Shown here one piece after another: positions 53,100 through 63,939 of a stretch of DNA of 64,000 nt (positions are counted from its first letter, which is position 1; each line of letters opens with the position of its first letter). The translations under genes and the position numbers were made by a program. Under the pieces are notes generated by a model that saw only the letters and a list, made by a program, of their open reading frames with translations, did no database searches and had not been told where the DNA came from. The DNA is from Sphingomonas sp. M1-B02 (GTDB lineage Bacteria; Pseudomonadota; Alphaproteobacteria; Sphingomonadales; Sphingomonadaceae), in NCBI RefSeq assembly GCF_026167525.1, contig NZ_CP110679.1, forward strand, positions 2,219,501-2,283,500, given 5' to 3'.

Positions 53100-54355
53100 T
53101 TCAGCCAGTCCGGGACATGCTCCTCGCCCATGATCGTCTGGGCGGTGATGCGATTGGCGACGATCTCGAACTTGTCGCCCGAGACCAGGACCTCGGGGAC
53201 CAGCGGGCGGCTGTTGTAGGTGCTCGCCATCGTCGCACCATAGGCGCCGGCGCTGCGGAACACGGCAAGGTCGCCGCCTTTCACCACGTCGATGTCGCGG
53301 CCCTTGGCGAAGACATCGCTGCTCTCGCAGACCGGGCCCGCGACATTGGCGATCATCCGCGCGCCGGTCGGCCGGACCGCGGCGAAATCATGATAGGCGT
53401 CGTAGAGCGCGACCCGGGCGAGATCGTTCATCGCCGCATCGACGATGACATAGGGGTGGACCACGCCCGGCTTGACCCACAGCACCTGGGTCAGCAGCAC
53501 CCCGGCATTGGCCGAGATCACCCGTCCCGGCTCGAACATAAGCTCGACGTCCCAGCCGCGGGTGACGCGCTCGACCATCGCGCCGAATTCGGCGGGCGAC
53601 GGCGGATTGTCGCTTGCGCGATAGGGCACGCCGAGCCCGCCGCCGAGATCGACATGGCTGATCGTGTGGCCGGCGGCGCGCAGATCGGCGACGAGCTGGC
53701 CGACGCGGACGAAGGCGCGCTCGAGCGGCTCGAGGCTGCTGAGCTGGCTGCCGATATGCACCGCGACGCCGCGCAGATTGAGCCCGGGCAGCGGCGCGAG
53801 CCGATCGAAGATCGCCGGCGCTTCGTCGATCGGCAGGCCGAACTTGTTCTCGGCGCGGCCGGTGCTGATCTTCTCGTGCGTGCCGGCATCGACATCGGGA
53901 TTGACCCGCAGCGTCGCGGGCGCGCGCAGGCCGCGCGCGGCGGCGAGCTGGGCGAGGACGACGCCTTCTTCCTCGAGCTCGAGGTTGAACTGGCCGATGC
54001 CGACATCCAAGCCCTGTTCGAGCTCGGCGCGGGTCTTGCCGACGCCCGAGAAGACCACGTCCTTCGCCGGCATCCCCGCCGCGAGCGCGCGGGCGAGCTC
54101 GCCGCCCGAGACGACGTCGGCGCCGAAGCCTTCGTTCGAGAGCAGGCGCAGCACCGCGAGATTGGGATTGGCCTTCACCGCGAAGGCGAGATGCTTGCGC
54201 CCGACCCCCGCGAGGCCATCGCGGAAGACGCGGGCGTGGCGCTGGAAGGTCGCGGTCGAATAGACGTAGACGGGGGTGCCCACCGCCTCGGCGATGCGGG
54301 CGAGCGGGACATTCTCGACATGCATCTCGCCGTCGATCAGGGAAAAATGGTCCAT
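53096..54355 (-). CDS. lysA: Diaminopimelate decarboxylase
   Basis: A 419-aa PLP enzyme, the last step of lysine biosynthesis from meso-diaminopimelate. The PLP lysine is Lys61 in AFAVKANPN, the family motif is VKANPNLAVLRLLSNEGFG (read here from KANPN), and VHIGSQL, HVDLGGGLGVPY, LMFEPGRVIS and the catalytic Cys region NVAGPVCESSDVFA are all present. The ATG at 54355 starts MDHFSLIDGEMHV. It lies 8 nt downstream of the LptM-like lipoprotein gene. In E. coli lptM precedes dapF; here it precedes lysA. Confidence 0.97.
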   Translation of the reverse strand: MDHFSLIDGEMHVENVPLARIAEAVGTPVYVYSTATFQRHARVFRDGLAGVGRKHLAFAVKANPNLAVLRLLSNEGFGADVVSGGELARALAAGMPAKDVVFSGVGKTRAELEQGLDVGIGQFNLELEEEGVVLAQLAAARGLRAPATLRVNPDVDAGTHEKISTGRAENKFGLPIDEAPAIFDRLAPLPGLNLRGVAVHIGSQLSSLEPLERAFVRVGQLVADLRAAGHTISHVDLGGGLGVPYRASDNPPSPAEFGAMVERVTRGWDVELMFEPGRVISANAGVLLTQVLWVKPGVVHPYVIVDAAMNDLARVALYDAYHDFAAVRPTGARMIANVAGPVCESSDVFAKGRDIDVVKGGDLAVFRSAGAYGATMASTYNSRPLVPEVLVSGDKFEIVANRITAQTIMGEEHVPDWLK

Positions 54356-54363
54356 GGGTTCCG

Positions 54364-54606
54364 TCAGTTGGGGGGCGGCAGGTCGAACTGGTCGCTGCGC
54401 CGTCGGTCGACGCTCTCGATCAGATCGTCGCTGCGGGCGGGGCGGGTCTGCATCGGCGGCTTCAGCAGGTCCTGAGGAGTCGGCGTCGCGGTCGCGCCAT
54501 AAGGGGCGATCGGCAGCGCCTGGCCCGGGGGTGGCGCCAGGCCCTCGCGCGCGCCGCAGCCGCCGAGCGCGAGCATCAGGCCGGCCAGGGGAATTAGTCG
54601 CTTCAT
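54364..54606 (-). CDS. lptM: LptM-like small lipoprotein
   Basis: An 80-aa lipoprotein, [20 protein letters not shown], with lipobox LGGC, then EGLAPPPG, similar to the CG-x-KGPLY-x-PP signature of LptM (formerly YifL), which helps the LptD barrel mature. The rest is Pro-rich and disordered, ending in [10 protein letters not shown]. It overlaps the argH stop by 4 nt and lies 8 nt before lysA, which matches the usual genomic position in proteobacteria. Because it is short it is easily missed by automated calling. Confidence 0.8.
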   Translation of the reverse strand: MKRLIPLAGLMLALGGCGAREGLAPPPGQALPIAPYGATATPTPQDLLKPPMQTRPARSDDLIESVDRRRSDQFDLPPPN

Positions 54607-55982
54607 CGGCCTTCCTCCTCGCGCAGCCGCCGCGCCGCCGCGATCGCTTCGCGGACCCGGATCGGGGCAGTCCCGCCGAAGCTGGTGCGGCTGGAGACCG
54701 ACGCATCGACGCTGAGCACGCCGTATACCGACTCGTTGATCCTGTCGTCGATTTCCTTGAGCGTCGCGAGCGGCAGCTGATCGAGGCGGACCCCCGCCCC
54801 CTCCGCCGCGGCGACGGCGCGGCCGGTGATGTGATGCGCCTCGCGGAACGGCACCCCGGCTTCGCGGACCAGCCAGTCGGCGAGGTCGGTCGCGGTGGCG
54901 AAGCCCGATTCGGCGAGGGCGCGCATGCGATCGGTGCGGAAGCTCGCGCTTTCGACCATGCCGGTCATCGCCGCGATCGAGAGGCCGAGCAGATCGTGCG
55001 CCTCGAACACCGGTGGCTTGTCGTCCTGCATGTCCTTCGAATAAGCGAGCGGGAGCCCCTTCATCGTGATCATCAGGCTGACCAGCGCGCCGACGATACG
55101 GCCCGAATGCCCGCGCACCAGCTCGGCGGCGTCGGGGTTGCGCTTCTGCGGCATGATCGAGCTGCCGGTCGACCATTGGTCGGACAAAGCGACGAAGCCA
55201 AAGGGCTGGCTCGCCCATATCACGAATTCCTCGGCCAGCCGACTGAGGTGGAGGCTGCACTGCGCGGCGGCGGTGAGATAATCGAGCGCGAAGTCGCGGT
55301 CCGAGACCGAATCGAGCGAATTGCGCGTCGGGCCGTCGAAGCCGAGCGCCGCGGCGGTGGCGTCGCGATCGAGCGGAAAGCCGGTGCCGGCGAGCGCGGC
55401 GGCGCCGAGCGGGCTCAGGTTCATCCGCGCGCGCGCGTCGCGCAGCCGCGAGCGATCGCGACCGACCATCTCGACATAGGCCATCAGATGGTGGCCAAGC
55501 GTCACCGGCTGCGCGCTCTGGAGATGGGTGAAGCCGGGCATCACGCTCTCGGCATGTTCCTCGGCGCGGGCGAGCAGCGCATCCTGGAGCGCGCCCAGCG
55601 CCGCCTCGGCCTGGTCGATCGCGTCGCGCACCCACAAGCGGAAGTCGGTCGCGACCTGATCGTTGCGCGAGCGTGCGGTGTGGAGGCGCCCCGCGACCGG
55701 GCCGATCTTGTCCGAGAGCCGGGCTTCGGTGAGCATATGGATGTCTTCGAGCGCCAGATCGTCGGGCACCCCGTGAGCCTCGAACTCGGCGGCAACCTGC
55801 TCCAAGCCCGCGGCGATCGTCGCGGCATCCTCGGGCGAGACGATGCCCTGCTTGCCGAGCATCGCGACATGCGCCTGCGATCCGCGGACGTCCTGCCGCC
55901 ACATTCGCTTGTCGAAGGGGATCGAGGCGTTTATCTCGCGCATCACTGCAGACGGGCCTTCGGCGAAGCGCCCACCCCACAT
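54603..55982 (-). CDS. argH: Argininosuccinate lyase
   Basis: A 459-aa lyase, the last step of arginine synthesis. It starts [20 protein letters not shown] and has the fumarase-superfamily signature [11 protein letters not shown] with the catalytic Ser region, plus [17 protein letters not shown] and [15 protein letters not shown]. It heads the five-gene operon. The ATG at 55982 is 31 nt from the divergent TlpA gene start, so their promoters must overlap each other or extend into the coding region. Confidence 0.97.
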   Translation of the reverse strand: MWGGRFAEGPSAVMREINASIPFDKRMWRQDVRGSQAHVAMLGKQGIVSPEDAATIAAGLEQVAAEFEAHGVPDDLALEDIHMLTEARLSDKIGPVAGRLHTARSRNDQVATDFRLWVRDAIDQAEAALGALQDALLARAEEHAESVMPGFTHLQSAQPVTLGHHLMAYVEMVGRDRSRLRDARARMNLSPLGAAALAGTGFPLDRDATAAALGFDGPTRNSLDSVSDRDFALDYLTAAAQCSLHLSRLAEEFVIWASQPFGFVALSDQWSTGSSIMPQKRNPDAAELVRGHSGRIVGALVSLMITMKGLPLAYSKDMQDDKPPVFEAHDLLGLSIAAMTGMVESASFRTDRMRALAESGFATATDLADWLVREAGVPFREAHHITGRAVAAAEGAGVRLDQLPLATLKEIDDRINESVYGVLSVDASVSSRTSFGGTAPIRVREAIAAARRLREEEGR

Positions 55983-56013
55983 CTTGTTGCCCTCCTGGGG
56001 CTTGGAGCTGTCC

Positions 56014-56574
56014 TTGCGCTCGCTAATCGTGCTTCTCCTTCTGGCCGCACCGGCGATCGGCGGTTGCGATAGGCAATCCCAGCCTGCGCAGCAAGCGGAG
56101 GCGAACGTCTCCGCCAACGTCGCCGCGCCCGAGGAGAAGGGCAGTGTCGACCGCAGCCACAAAGGCGAGGCCGCGCCCGCGACCGAATTCCTCGATCCGG
56201 CCGGCAAGACGGTGACGCTCGCGGCCTTCGCGGGGCGGCCGGTGCTGCTCAATCTCTGGGCGACCTGGTGCGCACCCTGTGTCGCCGAAATGCCGACGCT
56301 CGATGCGCTCGCCGTGGCGCAGGGCGAGAAGCTCCAGGTCCTGACGATCAGCCAGGACTTCGACGCGGAGAAGGTCGCACCCTTCTTCGCGAAAGCGGCG
56401 TTCAAGAAGCTCCAGCCCTATCTCGATACCGAGACTGCGTTCAGCAGCGGCATGGGGCTGAACCTGCCGACGACGATCCTCTATGATTCGAAAGGGCGCG
56501 AGCTCTGGCGGGTGGCCGGCGAGATGGACTGGACGGGCGCGAAGGCGGCCGCGCTGATCGGCGAGGCGCGATAA
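56014..56574 (+). CDS. TlpA-like thioredoxin lipoprotein
   Basis: A 186-aa envelope thiol-disulfide protein. Start chosen at the TTG at 56014 with GGAG 6 nt upstream; it gives [18 protein letters not shown], a clean lipobox (Cys18). The thioredoxin fold has [19 protein letters not shown], with active-site Cys86 and Cys89 (CAPC), and the cis-Pro loop in [13 protein letters not shown] at 56002 is an alternative. It is divergent from argH, an arrangement common in sphingomonads. Possible role: reducing apocytochrome c or keeping periplasmic thiols reduced. Confidence 0.9.
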   Translation: MRSLIVLLLLAAPAIGGCDRQSQPAQQAEANVSANVAAPEEKGSVDRSHKGEAAPATEFLDPAGKTVTLAAFAGRPVLLNLWATWCAPCVAEMPTLDALAVAQGEKLQVLTISQDFDAEKVAPFFAKAAFKKLQPYLDTETAFSSGMGLNLPTTILYDSKGRELWRVAGEMDWTGAKAAALIGEAR

Positions 56575-56661
56575 CATCACCGCCACGAGGCGACGTCGCG
56601 ACCCGGTGGCACTCGCGATAGACAGGTGTTAGGGCGCGCGCACTCAGCAAACAGGAATCGG

Positions 56662-57777
56662 ATGACGCAGGACTCGCGACAATCTCTGGCCGGTCGAACG
56701 ATCCTTATGCTTCCCCGCTACACCGACACCGGTCCAAGCAGCAGGTTGCGGATGAGCCAGTTCATCCCAGCGCTCGAGGCTGCAGGGGCCAAAGTGCGCG
56801 TCTCTCCTTTTTTCAGCGACGCCTATCTTCGCGGCTTTTTTGCTAGCGGAGCAAAGAGCAAGCTGCATACCTTTCTGGGCTACGCCCGACGACTCGCGGC
56901 GGTCTCGGCCGACCGCGCCGATCTCGTCTGGATCGAGAAGGAAGTATTTCCCTATCTACCGGGTTGGATGGAACGGCTGATCGGCCTTAGACGGCGGCCT
57001 TACGTCGTCGATTATGACGATGCGATTTTCCACAATTACGATCTGTCCGCGTCCGGGCCGGTTCGATCACTTCTGGCCCACAAGCTTGACCCGCTGCTGG
57101 CGGGCTCAGCCCTGGTGACGGCAGGCAATGCCTATCTCGCCGATTACGCTGCCAGGCACGGCGCGCGCACCGTGATCCGCGTGCCGACGGTAGTGGAGGC
57201 TGCGCGCTATTCCACCCAGCGCAAGACAGCAGATGATGCCGTGCGGGTGGGATGGATCGGAACCCCGGCCAATGCACGCTATCTCACGCCTGTCATCGAG
57301 GCGATCAACCGGCTGACCCCCGAGATCCCGCTCCGCCTGGTGACGATGGGGGCCGCGCAGCTGCCGGGGCTGGAGGCGCCGCAGGAAAGCCATCCATGGT
57401 CGGAAGCTACCGAGGCCGAGATGGCGGCGAGCATCGATATCGGCGTGATGCCGCTCACCGACACACCGTGGGAACGCGGCAAATGCGGATACAAGCTCAT
57501 CCAATATATGGCTGCGGGTCGGCCCGTGATCGCTTCGCCGGTGGGAGTGAACGAGGTTATCGTGACACCGGACATAGGGTTCCTGGCCGATTCGGTCGAC
57601 GAGTGGGTCCAGGCATTGCGCATCTTGGCGGAGGACGCGGGCCTGCGTACCCGCCTCGGCACGGCGGCCCGGCATAAGGTGGAGAAGACATATTCCGCCG
57701 AAGTGATCGCGCCTACGCTCGTGCAGAAATTTGCAGAACTGATAGATCGCGGCGACGCGAGAGAGTGCATCCGATGA
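56662..57777 (+). CDS. Glycosyltransferase (GT4-like), first of pair
   Basis: A 371-aa GT-B-fold enzyme, probably transferring a sugar in polysaccharide assembly. The N-terminal half has LMLPRYTDTGPSSRLRMSQF and VVDYDDAIFHNYD; the donor domain has VRVGWIGTPANARYL, a metal-independent catalytic region DIGVMPLTDTPWERGKCGYK with LIQYMAAGRPVIASPVGVN. The ATG at 56662 is preferred over an upstream one in a non-homologous leader. It is coupled to the next glycosyltransferase by a 4-nt overlap. Confidence 0.88.
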   Translation: MTQDSRQSLAGRTILMLPRYTDTGPSSRLRMSQFIPALEAAGAKVRVSPFFSDAYLRGFFASGAKSKLHTFLGYARRLAAVSADRADLVWIEKEVFPYLPGWMERLIGLRRRPYVVDYDDAIFHNYDLSASGPVRSLLAHKLDPLLAGSALVTAGNAYLADYAARHGARTVIRVPTVVEAARYSTQRKTADDAVRVGWIGTPANARYLTPVIEAINRLTPEIPLRLVTMGAAQLPGLEAPQESHPWSEATEAEMAASIDIGVMPLTDTPWERGKCGYKLIQYMAAGRPVIASPVGVNEVIVTPDIGFLADSVDEWVQALRILAEDAGLRTRLGTAARHKVEKTYSAEVIAPTLVQKFAELIDRGDARECIR

Positions 57778-58907
57778 GAAAGATCGTACTTGTCGCCGGC
57801 ATCGCGAATTCGGTAGCGAATTTTCGTGGCCCCCTGATCGCGGAACTCGTGGGGCGAGGCGACCGGGTCCTCGCCCTTGCGCCCGATTGGGACGACGAGC
57901 AACGCACCCTGACGCGTGCGCTCGGCGCGGAACCGCTCGATTATTCGCTCGAGCGCACGGGGATGCGCCTGTCGCGTGACTTGGTGGACATCGTCCGGCT
58001 ATGGCGCCGTCTGCGGCGACTCAAGCCCGACACCGTCCTCTGCTACTCGCCCAAGGCGGTGAATTACGGAACCTTGGCCGCGGCCGCGGCCGGCGTGCGC
58101 CGCCGCGTCGGAATCGTCGAAGGGCTGGGCTACGTCTTCACCGAGGGCGAAGGCGCCAAGAGCCTAAAGCGCCGCGCACTCCGCTTTGCCACGATGCGGC
58201 TCTACACGCTCGCACTGGCCTTTGCGCACCGGGTCCTTTTCCTGAACCGCGACGATAGAGCGCTGTTCGTTTCGTCCGGGATGGTCAACGCGCGCAAGAC
58301 CGAGGTGATCGGCGGAATCGGCGTGGACTTGACGAAGTTCACGCCTACGCCCTTCCCCGACCAAGTCACTTTTCTGCTGATCGCCCGCCTGCTTCGGGAA
58401 AAGGGCATCGGCGAGTTCGTGGCGGCGGCGCGCCTCGTTCGTGCACGCTTCCCCGCCGCGCGCTTCATCCTGCTGGGACCGATCGATTCCAACCCCGGCG
58501 GCCTCAGCCGTGACCAGATCCTCGCATGGGTGGCCGAGGGAATATTGGAATGGCCGGGTGAAGTGAGCGATGTCCGCGAGTGGATCGCACGCGCGAGCGT
58601 CTATGTGCTGCCCTCCTATCGCGAGGGTGTGCCGAAGAGCACGCAGGAGGCAATGGCGATGGGGCGACCCGTCATCACCACCGACGCCGTGGGGTGCCGG
58701 GAAACCGTCGATGAAGGCGTCAATGGCTTCATGGTTCCCATCCGTTCGATTGAGCCCTTGGCGCAGGCGATGTTTCGATTCCTGGAGGATCCGGCATTGA
58801 TCGCAAGCATGGGCGCGCAGAGCCGCCGGATCGCAGAAACGCGCTTCGACGTGCATCTGGCGAATCAGCGGTTGCTCGACGCGCTAGACGGTCGCTCCGC
58901 GGAATAG
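57774..58907 (+). CDS. Glycosyltransferase family 4 protein
   Basis: A 377-aa GT4 enzyme. It starts MRKIVLVAGIANSVANFRGP inside the stop of the upstream glycosyltransferase (ATGA). The N-domain resembles WbpX/PglA-type transferases, and the donor domain has LLIARLLREKGIGEFVAAARL, and the EX7E motif region YREGVPKSTQEAMAMGRPVI. It probably adds a sugar from a nucleotide donor to an undecaprenyl-linked glycan. It converges with the methyltransferase at the end of the rfb operon. Confidence 0.92.
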   Translation: MRKIVLVAGIANSVANFRGPLIAELVGRGDRVLALAPDWDDEQRTLTRALGAEPLDYSLERTGMRLSRDLVDIVRLWRRLRRLKPDTVLCYSPKAVNYGTLAAAAAGVRRRVGIVEGLGYVFTEGEGAKSLKRRALRFATMRLYTLALAFAHRVLFLNRDDRALFVSSGMVNARKTEVIGGIGVDLTKFTPTPFPDQVTFLLIARLLREKGIGEFVAAARLVRARFPAARFILLGPIDSNPGGLSRDQILAWVAEGILEWPGEVSDVREWIARASVYVLPSYREGVPKSTQEAMAMGRPVITTDAVGCRETVDEGVNGFMVPIRSIEPLAQAMFRFLEDPALIASMGAQSRRIAETRFDVHLANQRLLDALDGRSAE

Positions 58908-58941
58908 AGTCCGACCGGCGCGCGCAGCCGCCATCGAGCCC

Positions 58942-60480
58942 CTATTGAACAATGCCGAGCGAGCGCAGGATCGGCACGCGCTTGGCGACGAACTCGGCGC
59001 CGCGCAGCTTCAGGTCCGCGATATTCTCCTCATCGCTCGCCAGCGGCTTGCCATCTTTCAGCAGGCGCTCATTCCTGGCACGAAGATTGTCCCAAACGGG
59101 CGCCGTCCAATCGCCGACTGCGCCTCCATGCGCGGCTAGAGCTTCCAGGAACTGCATCTCGATCCTGCTCAAGGAAAAGCCCTGACCGGTCACCGGCGAA
59201 GCGAGGTACATCAGGTCCGAACTTTCCGCGGAGCGGGCGAGCACATGCCGATTGAAGACCTCGGTCGAACGCGAACGCGCCTCCTCGCCTGCGGCGGGGA
59301 GCGCGGGGACGATGCAACCTGCAGCGAGCAGATATTCCAGGCTGTGGCCGACATTCAGCGTGGATTGCGCTCCGCCGGACAAGGCCGCGACCAGCTCTTC
59401 CGTCGTGCTCGGTCGCTTCAGTAGCGCGGCAAGCACGGGCTCGCCCGATTCACGCTTGATCGACGCGGCACCCGTCGTCGTGACGACTTGCTCGGGCATC
59501 TCTGACAGCGGCTTGACCGCGGCGAAGCGCTGCCCGGGCGCAGAATTGGCCTGCCCCGGTGCGAGCGGGCGCGATCCGCGCACGAACAAGTCTCGCCGGA
59601 ACACTTGGTTCGCGAAATAATCGAACATGCTCTCACGCTCGATTTCGGAAGGCAGCGCGTCGAGGAATGCACGCTGCTCTGCTGTCATCGTCCGACGGGC
59701 AAAACGGTCGACGAAGTTTGCCGACGCCGCAAAGCTCAGGCCTATATCCGACATTTCTTCAGCGATCGCTGAGAAATAGAAGGGCTGCTGAACCTGATTG
59801 AAATATTCATGGGCGAGATAGGCCGGAGACATCGCCTTCAAATTATCGAACTTGGGCCCCATCGCGGGATTCTGGCGGAAGAATCCGCCCCCCAACTGCT
59901 TGACCTGCTCGACGAAAGCGATCGCTCCCTTGACGCGATCGATCGCGCTTCCGGTGCCGCGCGAGCCGTGATCGAAGATCAATTGACGCATTGGCAACAT
60001 CGCGGACCATCCGGGAAACGCATTGTACGAGATGTAGAGGATGCCGCCGACGGCCAGCTTCCTATCAATGAACTCCCGGATCGCGTCACGCAGTTTTCCG
60101 TCCACCCACGAATAGATGCCGTGCAGTGCGATCACGTCGAAACGGTCCGGCAGATCGGGATCGTTGACATAGTCCTGGAACGACGCCGGCGACACGGTGA
60201 GATTGGTCAGCTCCGTCGCCGCCGCCAGGTCGCGCGCGTGCAGGACGTGCGACGCATTGAAATCGTTGCCGTAGAAGCGTGCTTCTGGATGCGCCGCCGC
60301 GAGCAGCGCCGCGGTGACACCCTGGCCGATCCCGAGCTCACAATAAGTGAAATCGTCGCGTAGCCGGACGTCATGGCCGGACATTCTCAGCGCACCCGTC
60401 AACGAAGCGGGGCTCATCTCAGGATAAAAGCCGAAAGTGTAGCCAACGTCGGTGACGTAGCCCGAAGTCCAAATGCTCAT
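58942..60480 (-). CDS. SAM-dependent methyltransferase with regulatory domain
   Basis: A 512-aa class I methyltransferase. SAM motif I is [16 protein letters not shown], with FYGNDFN and [14 protein letters not shown] further on, followed by the methyltransferase-regulatory domain ([20 protein letters not shown]). The C-terminal 180 residues are a helical PKMT/winged-helix-like part. Its ATG overlaps the rfbA stop by 4 nt, so it belongs to the rhamnose operon and may methylate a rhamnose-containing glycan; proteins of this fold also methylate proteins, so the target is open. Confidence 0.88.
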   Translation of the reverse strand: MSIWTSGYVTDVGYTFGFYPEMSPASLTGALRMSGHDVRLRDDFTYCELGIGQGVTAALLAAAHPEARFYGNDFNASHVLHARDLAAATELTNLTVSPASFQDYVNDPDLPDRFDVIALHGIYSWVDGKLRDAIREFIDRKLAVGGILYISYNAFPGWSAMLPMRQLIFDHGSRGTGSAIDRVKGAIAFVEQVKQLGGGFFRQNPAMGPKFDNLKAMSPAYLAHEYFNQVQQPFYFSAIAEEMSDIGLSFAASANFVDRFARRTMTAEQRAFLDALPSEIERESMFDYFANQVFRRDLFVRGSRPLAPGQANSAPGQRFAAVKPLSEMPEQVVTTTGAASIKRESGEPVLAALLKRPSTTEELVAALSGGAQSTLNVGHSLEYLLAAGCIVPALPAAGEEARSRSTEVFNRHVLARSAESSDLMYLASPVTGQGFSLSRIEMQFLEALAAHGGAVGDWTAPVWDNLRARNERLLKDGKPLASDEENIADLKLRGAEFVAKRVPILRSLGIVQ

Positions 60481-61382
60481 ACATTCCCCTGAGTGCTAAG
60501 TTCGCACGCCCGCAGCTCGTCCTCGACCGCGGTTAGTATGGCACGGCCATAAGCGGTCTTTTCGAGCGCTTTTCCGCGCGCAGTCGCCTGTTCGATGCTG
60601 ATGAAGCCCTGGTGCAAGGCGATTTCCTCGAGGCATGCGACCTGGATCGCCTGGCGGTGCTGGATCGTCCGGACGAACTCGGAGGCCTCCAACAGGCTGT
60701 CATGCGTGCCCGTATCGAGCCAGGCATAGCCGCGGCCCATCTGCTCGACGAACAGGTTGCCGGCTTCCATGTAGAGCCGGTTGATGTCGGTGATCTCCAG
60801 CTCGCCGCGCGCGGAGGGCTTCAGATTCTCGGCATAGTCGACGACGCGGTTGTCGTAGAAATAAAGGCCGGTCACCGCGAAGTTGGACTTGGGCGCCTTC
60901 GGCTTCTCTTCCAGGCTGAGCGCCCGGCGCTGCGCGTCGAGCTCCACCACGCCATAGCGCTCCGGATCCTCGACCCGATAGGCGAAGACCGTGGCCCCGT
61001 CGGTGCGCGCGACGGCGCTTGCGCAAAGCTGCTGCAGCCCCGCGCCGAAGAAGATGTTGTCCCCCAGAACGAGGGCGACGCGATCGTCGCCGATGAACTC
61101 GCGCCCGATCGTGAACGCCTGCGCCAGCCCTTCGGGGCGCGGCTGCTCGGCATAGGAGATCGAGAGGCCCCAATCGCTGCCGTCGCCGAAGATGCGCTGG
61201 AAATTGGGCAGAAATTCGGGGCTGGAGATGATCAATATCTCGCGGATGCCGGCGAGCATCAGCACCGACAGCGGATAATAGATCATCGGCTTGTCATAGA
61301 CGGGCAGCAGCTGCTTGTTGATCGCGAGCGTCGCCGGATGGAGCCGGGTGCCGGACCCGCCGGCCAGAATGATGCCCTTCAT
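60477..61382 (-). CDS. rfbA: Glucose-1-phosphate thymidylyltransferase
   Basis: A 301-aa enzyme, first step of dTDP-L-rhamnose synthesis (glucose-1-phosphate plus dTTP). N-terminal [20 protein letters not shown] and [17 protein letters not shown] are diagnostic, and [12 protein letters not shown] and [11 protein letters not shown] are further active-site regions. It starts in the rfbD stop and ends in the methyltransferase start, each by a 4-nt overlap. Also known as rmlA. Confidence 0.97.
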   Translation of the reverse strand: MKGIILAGGSGTRLHPATLAINKQLLPVYDKPMIYYPLSVLMLAGIREILIISSPEFLPNFQRIFGDGSDWGLSISYAEQPRPEGLAQAFTIGREFIGDDRVALVLGDNIFFGAGLQQLCASAVARTDGATVFAYRVEDPERYGVVELDAQRRALSLEEKPKAPKSNFAVTGLYFYDNRVVDYAENLKPSARGELEITDINRLYMEAGNLFVEQMGRGYAWLDTGTHDSLLEASEFVRTIQHRQAIQVACLEEIALHQGFISIEQATARGKALEKTAYGRAILTAVEDELRACELSTQGNV

Positions 61383-62266
61383 GATTTGGTCTTTCGGTAA
61401 AGCTCGGCGAGGATGTCGGAAAGCGCCTCGGTCCAGGGTCTTGGTACGATGCCGAAATCGCGCGTCAAGGCGGCGTGGCTCAACAAGGAGTTGGCGGGCC
61501 GCCGCGCGGGGACGGGATAGTCGGCGGAGGCAATCGGCAACAGTTCGGGGGCCGGGCCGCCATGCGCGCCCGCCTGATCGAAAATCGCGCGCGCGAAGCC
61601 GTACCAGCTGGTCTCCCCGGCATTGCTGAAATGCCAGGTGCCTTGCAGGTTCGGCACTTCGACCAACCTGCGGGCGATCTGGATCAGCGCCGCGGCCAAG
61701 TCGTGCGCGGAGGTGGGGGCGCCATGCTGATCGTCGACGACCTTGAGCTGATCGCGCTCGGCGCCGACGCGCAGCATCGTCTTTACGAAATTGGCACCAT
61801 GCGCGGAGACGACCCAGCTGGTGCGGACGATCGCGTGCCTGTGGCATCCGGTTCGCACCGCCAGCTCGCCGCCGAGCTTGGAGGCGCCATAGACGCTGCG
61901 CGGCCCGACCGGATCGTCGACCTCCCAGCTACCCGGCTTTTCGCCGTCGAAGACATAGTCGGTCGAGACCTGGATCAACGGGATATCCGCGGCTTGGCAC
62001 GCCGCGGCAAAGGCTGCCGGCGCCAGCGCGTTGACCTGCCAGGCGGCGACGACATCGCTTTCCGCCCGATCGACCGCGGTATAGGCGGCGGCGTTGATGA
62101 CGGCCGCCCATTTCCGCGAAGCCACGGTGGTGGCGATCGCCTGCAGGTCGTTCAGATCGAGCTCGGCCGAACCGAAACCCACGACCTCCCAGCCCTCGGG
62201 AAGCACAGCGCGCCGCAATTCGGTTCCCAGCTGGCCCTTGGCGCCGGTGACCAGGATTTGCTTCAC
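61379..62266 (-). CDS. rfbD: dTDP-4-dehydrorhamnose reductase
   Basis: A 295-aa NADPH-dependent reductase, last step of dTDP-rhamnose synthesis. The GTG at 62266 overlaps the rfbB stop in GTGA and begins the Rossmann motif ([19 protein letters not shown]). Family motifs [23 protein letters not shown] and the YxxxK site [12 protein letters not shown] are present. An ATG 51 nt earlier would start inside rfbB. Confidence 0.96.
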   Translation of the reverse strand: MKQILVTGAKGQLGTELRRAVLPEGWEVVGFGSAELDLNDLQAIATTVASRKWAAVINAAAYTAVDRAESDVVAAWQVNALAPAAFAAACQAADIPLIQVSTDYVFDGEKPGSWEVDDPVGPRSVYGASKLGGELAVRTGCHRHAIVRTSWVVSAHGANFVKTMLRVGAERDQLKVVDDQHGAPTSAHDLAAALIQIARRLVEVPNLQGTWHFSNAGETSWYGFARAIFDQAGAHGGPAPELLPIASADYPVPARRPANSLLSHAALTRDFGIVPRPWTEALSDILAELYRKTKS

Positions 62267-63315
62267 GAAGTCACGCCACGCCGCTCGGCCGCCTTCGCCT
62301 CCACGAGCGGGCGCCACCAGGCTTCGTTTTCGAGATACCAGTGGACGGTCTTCTCGATGCCGCTCTCGAAGCTCTCCTTGGGGGTCCAGCCCAGTTCGGT
62401 GGCGATCCGGCTCGCATCGATCGCATAGCGCATGTCATGCCCCGGACGATCGGCGACATGGGTGATCTGCGCCGCATAAGGCTGCCCGTCCGCACGCGGA
62501 CGCACCCGGTCGAGGATCGTGCAGATGGTCTTGACCACCTCGATATTCTGCTTCTCGTTGTTGCCGCCGACATTGTAGGTCCGGCCCGGCGTGCCGCGCT
62601 CGAACGCCGCCTGCAGCGCCGCGACATGGTCCTCGACGTACAGCCAGTCGCGCACCTGATCGCCCTTGCCATAAATGGGCAGCGGCTCGCCCGCGAGCGC
62701 CTTCACGATGACGAGCGGGATCAGCTTCTCGGGAAAATGGTAGGGGCCGTAATTGTTCGAACAATTGGTCACGATCACCGGCAAGCCGAACGTGTGCCCC
62801 CATGCCGAGACCAGGTGATCCGATCCGGCCTTCGACGCCGAATAAGGCGAGCGCGGATCATAAGGCGTGTCTTCGGTGAAAAGCCCCGTCGGTCCGAGCG
62901 AGCCATAGACTTCGTCGGTCGAGATATGATGGAAGCGGAAGCGCTCCTGCGACGCGGGATCGAGCGCCTGCCAATAAGCGCGGGCCTCTGCGAGCATCGT
63001 GTAGGTGCCGACCAGGTTGGTCTGGATGAAAGCGCCCGGCCCGTCGATCGAGCGATCGACATGGCTCTCCGCCGCCAGGTGGGTGATGACGTCCGGGCGG
63101 AACTCGGCGATCGTCGCGCGCACCGTCTCGGCGTCGCAGATATCGCCCCGCACGAAACGGTAGCGATTGCTGGCGGCCACCGTCTCCACCGTCGTCAACG
63201 ACCCGGCATAGGTCAGCTTGTCGAAGTTGAGCACTTCATGCTCGCTATGCGCGATCAGATGGCGGACCAGCGCCGAGCCAATGAAGCCGGCGCCGCCGGT
63301 AACCAACACGCGCAT
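62263..63315 (-). CDS. rfbB: dTDP-glucose 4,6-dehydratase
   Basis: A 350-aa extended SDR, second step of dTDP-rhamnose synthesis. The NAD motif is [15 protein letters not shown], with [22 protein letters not shown], and the YxxxK active site in [33 protein letters not shown] is the family signature. It lies 11 nt downstream of rfbC. Confidence 0.98.
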   Translation of the reverse strand: MRVLVTGGAGFIGSALVRHLIAHSEHEVLNFDKLTYAGSLTTVETVAASNRYRFVRGDICDAETVRATIAEFRPDVITHLAAESHVDRSIDGPGAFIQTNLVGTYTMLAEARAYWQALDPASQERFRFHHISTDEVYGSLGPTGLFTEDTPYDPRSPYSASKAGSDHLVSAWGHTFGLPVIVTNCSNNYGPYHFPEKLIPLVIVKALAGEPLPIYGKGDQVRDWLYVEDHVAALQAAFERGTPGRTYNVGGNNEKQNIEVVKTICTILDRVRPRADGQPYAAQITHVADRPGHDMRYAIDASRIATELGWTPKESFESGIEKTVHWYLENEAWWRPLVEAKAAERRGVTS

Positions 63316-63326
63316 ATTCGAGGTCC

Positions 63327-63899
63327 TTAGGCGAGTGGGCCGAGCGGGCGGCCGTTATAGGGAAAGAGAGCGGAGAAATCCGACAATGAGGGAAGCTGCG
63401 CGTCCTTATCGCTCAAGATCGGCTCGGCACCCGCGGGAAGCGGCCAATCGACACCGGCGCTGTCCCAGCGGATTCCGCCGTCGCATTCGGGAGCGTATAG
63501 CGCCGACACCTTGTAGGTGACTTCGCAATCGGGCTCGAGCGTCAGAAATCCGTGCGCGAAACCCACCGGCACGAACAATTGATGGCCATTCTCCGCGGAC
63601 AGTTCAGCGCCGACCCACTTGCCGAAGGTCGGCGAATCGCGTCGCACATCGACCGCGACGTCGAAGATCCGGCCGCGAACGCAGCGGACCAATTTGTCCT
63701 GCGCATGCGGCGGCGTCTGGAAATGCAGACCGCGCAACGTGAAGGCGGGAATCGAGAGCGAGTGATTGTCCTGGACGAAATCGCAGTCGATCCCACGCTC
63801 GCGGAATTTCGGTTCCGAATAGACTTCCATGAACCATCCGCGCGGATCGGCGAACCTCTTTGGGAGTATGAGCTGCACGGGCGACATGGCGTGGGTCAT
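63327..63899 (-). CDS. rfbC: dTDP-4-dehydrorhamnose 3,5-epimerase
   Basis: A 190-aa cupin-fold epimerase, third step of dTDP-rhamnose synthesis. Active-site elements: [20 protein letters not shown] with the catalytic His and the following [32 protein letters not shown] and [18 protein letters not shown] complete the site. Start at 63899 (MTHAMSPVQ); a second ATG 12 nt on (63887) is possible. It leads the rfbC-B-D-A order seen here. Confidence 0.96.
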   Translation of the reverse strand: MTHAMSPVQLILPKRFADPRGWFMEVYSEPKFRERGIDCDFVQDNHSLSIPAFTLRGLHFQTPPHAQDKLVRCVRGRIFDVAVDVRRDSPTFGKWVGAELSAENGHQLFVPVGFAHGFLTLEPDCEVTYKVSALYAPECDGGIRWDSAGVDWPLPAGAEPILSDKDAQLPSLSDFSALFPYNGRPLGPLA

Positions 63900-63939
63900 A
63901 GTCAGGGCTGCGGATGGCGGCAACAGCCGAAGCCGGTGG

